A DNA stretch of 6,881 nt from Spirochaetota bacterium (GTDB lineage: Bacteria > Spirochaetota > JAGLSM01): NCBI GenBank assembly GCA_023135745.1, contig JAGLSM010000111.1:1-6881 (forward strand), written 5' to 3'. The position numbers were made by a program, and so were the translations under genes. Below, piece after piece: positions 4,541 to 6,881 of the stretch; position 1 is the stretch's first letter, and each line of letters begins with the position of its first letter. The notes under the pieces are model-generated. The model was not told where the DNA came from and ran no database searches. It worked only from the letters and a program-made list of their open reading frames with translations.

Positions 4541-5665
4541 TTAAGGACCAGTTGTTGTACGATGTTCTGATACATATGCAGATATATTCCCATTTTCATC
4601 CAATACAAGAATGTTAAAATAATACAGAGTTACAGGCGTTAAATTACTTGCAATAGTCATATCTATATTGTAAATCCAATCCGATACAACTGTTCCATTA
4701 TTTGTTACATCTATGACAGTACTGATATCATCAGCAAAAGAGCGATATACCTTATACTGCAGATCTTCTTGCTGAGTTATATCGTCATCTGCCCTTGTCC
4801 ATTGAAGCACAACTGACACATTAGTAAAAAATGGAAAAGCAATTATTCCACTATCACCTGGCCATGGAGCAATGGCACTGGAAGCAGTTTTTCTTGAGTC
4901 CATGGTATATGCAGCTATATTTCCGGCTTCGTCCCTTACAAGAACATTGAAGAAGTTGGTTGTATTTGGTGATAATCCCGAAGCTACAACGGAAGTAATA
5001 TCAGGAGTCCAATCCTGTACAAGTATTCCATTATTTGTTGCGTTTTGTACAGTATCAATATTATTGGTAAGTGAACGAACCACTTTATACTGCAGGTTTA
5101 CCTGACTTGTCATGTTATCTATCGCCTTTGTCCAATTAACAGTAATTGAAGTGAGTTTGATGGAGCTGAAGGTAAGCGTTCCTGTATTCCCGGGAGTAGG
5201 CATATCAATATCATTAGACACAGCAGTTGTTTTTGTGCCAATGGTGTAAACAGTTGTATTTCCGGCCTCATCCCTTACAAGTACATTAAAATAATAGGTT
5301 GTACTCAGTGATAGGCCTGTCGCTGTTATTGTATCAATATTTGGAGTCCAGTATTTTACAATAGTACCATTATTCAAAACATCTTCAATAGAACTGACAT
5401 TGCTCTGCAAAGAAGATACAACCCAATATTGCAAAGCTGACACCGGAGTTACATTATCAGCTGCTTTCATCCAATGTAGGGTTATTGTATTGGCAGTGAA
5501 AGTCGAAAAAGTTATTATTGTGTTTGTTACGGATGGCGATTCAGTATCAGTCCTGATAGCATCCTCGTCAACACTAAAACATGAAAAAACAGAAACGGAG
5601 ATAAGTAAGATAATTATTATAAAATTCGCATGAAAGGTACATGATGATATTGGTTTTTTTTTCAT
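4541..5665 (-). CDS. Putative lipoprotein with three fibronectin-III-like repeats
   Basis: The 374-residue protein has a basic start, a hydrophobic stretch (about 15-27) and Cys29 after V-F-S, a relaxed lipobox of the kind accepted in spirochaetes. Lipid attachment at Cys29 is inferred. Three tandem repeats of about 105 residues follow (near 46-147, 157-261 and 269-371). Each has an I-T-L-H-W/I-T-V-N-W strand, the L-Q-Y-x-V core, N-N-G-x-x-V-x-x-W, then a G-L/N-L-x-x-x-T-x-Y-x-F-N-V-L-V-x-D-E-x-G-N end. This matches fibronectin type III-like domains, normally binding or spacer modules on surface proteins. The chain stops after repeat 3, so there is no separate catalytic domain. AAGGAG lies 6 bp upstream of the ATG. 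It is transcribed divergently from the gene at 5952 and followed by the hairpin at 4482-4518. Confidence 0.85.
   Translation of the reverse strand: MKKKPISSCTFHANFIIIILLISVSVFSCFSVDEDAIRTDTESPSVTNTIITFSTFTANTITLHWMKAADNVTPVSALQYWVVSSLQSNVSSIEDVLNNGTIVKYWTPNIDTITATGLSLSTTYYFNVLVRDEAGNTTVYTIGTKTTAVSNDIDMPTPGNTGTLTFSSIKLTSITVNWTKAIDNMTSQVNLQYKVVRSLTNNIDTVQNATNNGILVQDWTPDITSVVASGLSPNTTNFFNVLVRDEAGNIAAYTMDSRKTASSAIAPWPGDSGIIAFPFFTNVSVVLQWTRADDDITQQEDLQYKVYRSFADDISTVIDVTNNGTVVSDWIYNIDMTIASNLTPVTLYYFNILVLDENGNISAYVSEHRTTTGP
4552..5530 (-). repeat. Three diverged tandem coding repeats of about 310-340 bp
   Basis: The FN3-like units are recognisably similar at DNA level as well as protein level: near 4920-4975 and 5260-5315 the stretches coding for the D-E-A-G-N region differ at only scattered positions. 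This indicates internal duplication rather than convergent evolution. Repeat 3 is the most diverged (D-E-N-G-N in place of D-E-A-G-N). Confidence 0.65.
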
Positions 5666-5746
5666 TTTCCTCTCCTTGGTCTTTATTAATTAAAACTTTT
5701 ATTTGTCTCAGATAAGCATGACGTCAGAAGTACAGTTTGCCATATG

Positions 5747-5774
5747 ATTCTATCTTGTTACCACTAAATTGCAA
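5747..5774 (-). promoter_or_regulatory. Possible promoter of the FN3-repeat lipoprotein gene
   Basis: TTGCAA (5769-5774, four of six) and TAGAAT (5747-5752, five of six) lie 16 bp apart on the minus strand. This would give a leader of about 75 bases. The 286-bp divergent space 5666-5951 also holds the palindrome TGACGTCA near 5719-5726, which may be chance. Confidence 0.4.
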
Positions 5775-5898
5775 CACAAAATTTATGGGAAGTCCATTTC
5801 CAAAGAATCAGGTTGTGCAGCGTCCCCGCAGGAGATTTTTATTTTTAAAAAAATTCAACTGAGCTGCTGAAACACCATCAAGGAATATACAAATTCCC

Positions 5899-5927
5899 TT
5901 GCATTATACTTTTTTTGCCTTTATTCT
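5899..5927 (+). promoter_or_regulatory. Weak candidate promoter of the DUF2914-like gene
   Basis: TTGCAT (5899-5904) and TATTCT (5922-5927) are 17 bp apart and would start transcription about 18 bases before the ATG. Only TTG and TAT..T match consensus. An imperfect hairpin (CAAGG..AAT with ATT.CCTTG, 5879-5901) overlaps the -35, which could be regulatory or accidental. Confidence 0.3.
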
Positions 5928-5951
5928 GCTTAAAAACATTGCAGGGAAATC

Positions 5952-6863
5952 ATGACAAAAAAATATAGAAACATAATTGTGTTATCATCGATACTTGCTT
6001 TTTTTGTCAGCGCGACTTTTGTTTTCAACAGTATCAACGTATGGGATAATGACAGTTTTGCTGACAAGCTCATCGATAAAGACACCATTGTTGACAAAAA
6101 CGACAAGGACGATGATGAAGATAGTGAAAAACGCGATCTGAAATTCAAAAAGCCATCCGGAAAAACAGAACTCAAAGTAGGATCAAACATTAGGGATAAT
6201 AAACTCCTGGATCAAAAACAGATATTCAAAGTAGATGCTTCGAATCTTGCTGATGTCAATGTATACAGTGTAATAAACGAAATCGGTCTAAAAAAAGTTT
6301 ATTTTCACTTTGTTGATTCATACGGTTTTGAGCAGCGTTCCGCGGAATTTTCTGTTCCAAAAAAAGCAAAAGAACATATTCTCTGGCTTGCCCATAAGTT
6401 AAAAAGAGGCAGTTGGAAAGTTTCCTTAAAGACGGTAGGCTCCGACACTGTTCTCGCGATGAAGCGTTTTATTGTTAAATCCGACATGGTTAAAAAACTC
6501 CTGGAAGGATCAAAAAAGGATAAAACTGATTCTGTTGTTATTTCAGGAAAAACAACTGTCAAAGTAGGAAGTTACGCCACAGGATCTTATCTGAAAGAAG
6601 CAAATATCATAAATGCGAATGCCTCCGGATTCGGGATTGTTTATTCTGTTGCGCGTGTAATCGTCCAGCAAAGGACTCTTGTATATTTCAGTTTTGACAG
6701 CGATACCGGCAAGAACCAGAGAAGCAATAATTATTTTGCCGGTGTTAATCAAAAGGGTTATCGACTATGGGTTTACCGTTATCTTCCAAAGGGAAAATGG
6801 ACGGTGCCGGTAAAAAACAAGTCTCACGATGTGCTTGCACAGACATCTTTTATAATCAGATAG
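5952..6863 (+). CDS. Anchored or exported protein with two DUF2914-like repeats
   Basis: A 303-residue protein with an N-terminal hydrophobic stretch (about 8-26) after M-T-K-K-Y-R, either an uncleaved anchor or a signal peptide. A highly acidic Asp/Lys linker (about 32-66) follows. Then come two copies of a 105-residue beta-rich domain (about 69-176 and 198-302). Both open with S-G-K-T-x-x-K-V-G-S and contain V-Y-S-V and V-Y-F-x-F. Both close with G-S/K-W-x-V, then V-L-A and F-I-V/I. The G-K-W-x-V ... V-L-A-x-x-x-F-x-V ending resembles DUF2914, a domain of unknown role in envelope proteins; this is a resemblance, not a confirmed match. The start has GGGA 4 bp before the ATG. A second gene may follow after 14 bp. 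Function unknown. Confidence 0.85.
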   Translation: MTKKYRNIIVLSSILAFFVSATFVFNSINVWDNDSFADKLIDKDTIVDKNDKDDDEDSEKRDLKFKKPSGKTELKVGSNIRDNKLLDQKQIFKVDASNLADVNVYSVINEIGLKKVYFHFVDSYGFEQRSAEFSVPKKAKEHILWLAHKLKRGSWKVSLKTVGSDTVLAMKRFIVKSDMVKKLLEGSKKDKTDSVVISGKTTVKVGSYATGSYLKEANIINANASGFGIVYSVARVIVQQRTLVYFSFDSDTGKNQRSNNYFAGVNQKGYRLWVYRYLPKGKWTVPVKNKSHDVLAQTSFIIR

Positions 6864-6877
6864 ACTAAAGGGTATTA

Positions 6878-6881
6878 ATGT
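6878..6881 (+). CDS. Possible start of a following gene (cut by the window end)
   Basis: ATG at 6878-6880 is preceded by AAGGG with 5 bp spacing and lies 14 bp after the stop of the DUF2914-like gene, as in an operon. No coding sequence remains to confirm it. Confidence 0.25.

Noticed and set aside
5719..5726. TGACGTCA palindrome in the divergent intergenic space
   Set aside because: An 8-bp palindrome is easily expected by chance and nothing else ties it to a known bacterial operator.
5930..6190. Minus-strand Ser/Leu-rich frame
   Set aside because: Antisense shadow of the acidic linker of the DUF2914-like gene.

Overview
The window is AT-rich bacterial DNA with seven supportable complete protein-coding genes, one start-less gene remnant, and two possible genes cut by the window edges. 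Most encoded proteins look exported: signal peptides, a lipobox-like site, a predicted outer-membrane beta-barrel and a periplasmic coiled coil. This points to a diderm (double-membrane) bacterium. The style of the fibronectin-like repeats, the relaxed lipobox and the barrel protein fit a spirochaete or a relative best, but this is judged from memory of such proteins, not from a search. Promoters are of the housekeeping -35/-10 type and Shine-Dalgarno sites are clear.

Left part (1-986), minus strand: a 63-residue small protein with a near-perfect promoter, resembling the small partner encoded before nucleotidyltransferase-type genes; a stretch of four degenerate 9-bp CTCTGCG-like units; a complete retropepsin-like (clan AA) aspartic protease with its promoter; then an intrinsic terminator that ends the next gene.

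Middle part (987-2461): a secreted protein of striking composition (Arg/Asn/Lys/Asp block, three 44-residue Tyr/Arg/Gly repeats, poly-Asp tail) with a promoter and a 16-bp perfect palindrome abutting its ribosome binding site. Next come a plus-strand remnant of a DUF2892 (YgaP-like) membrane protein lacking a usual start codon, a 185-bp MITE-like element with 31-bp perfect terminal inverted repeats and 5-bp target duplications, and a long hairpin.

Right part (2462-5665), minus strand: a putative lipoprotein with three fibronectin-III-like repeats, then a perfect 15-bp hairpin, then a predicted outer-membrane beta-barrel and a signal-peptide-bearing coiled-coil protein separated by 71 bp and probably co-transcribed. 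Divergent from these, at 5952-6863 on the plus strand, is an anchored protein with two DUF2914-like repeats. A further gene may start just before the window ends.

No rRNA, tRNA, CRISPR array or intact transposase was seen. The genes look like cell-envelope accessory genes rather than one pathway; the only functional pairing I would propose is the barrel plus coiled-coil operon.
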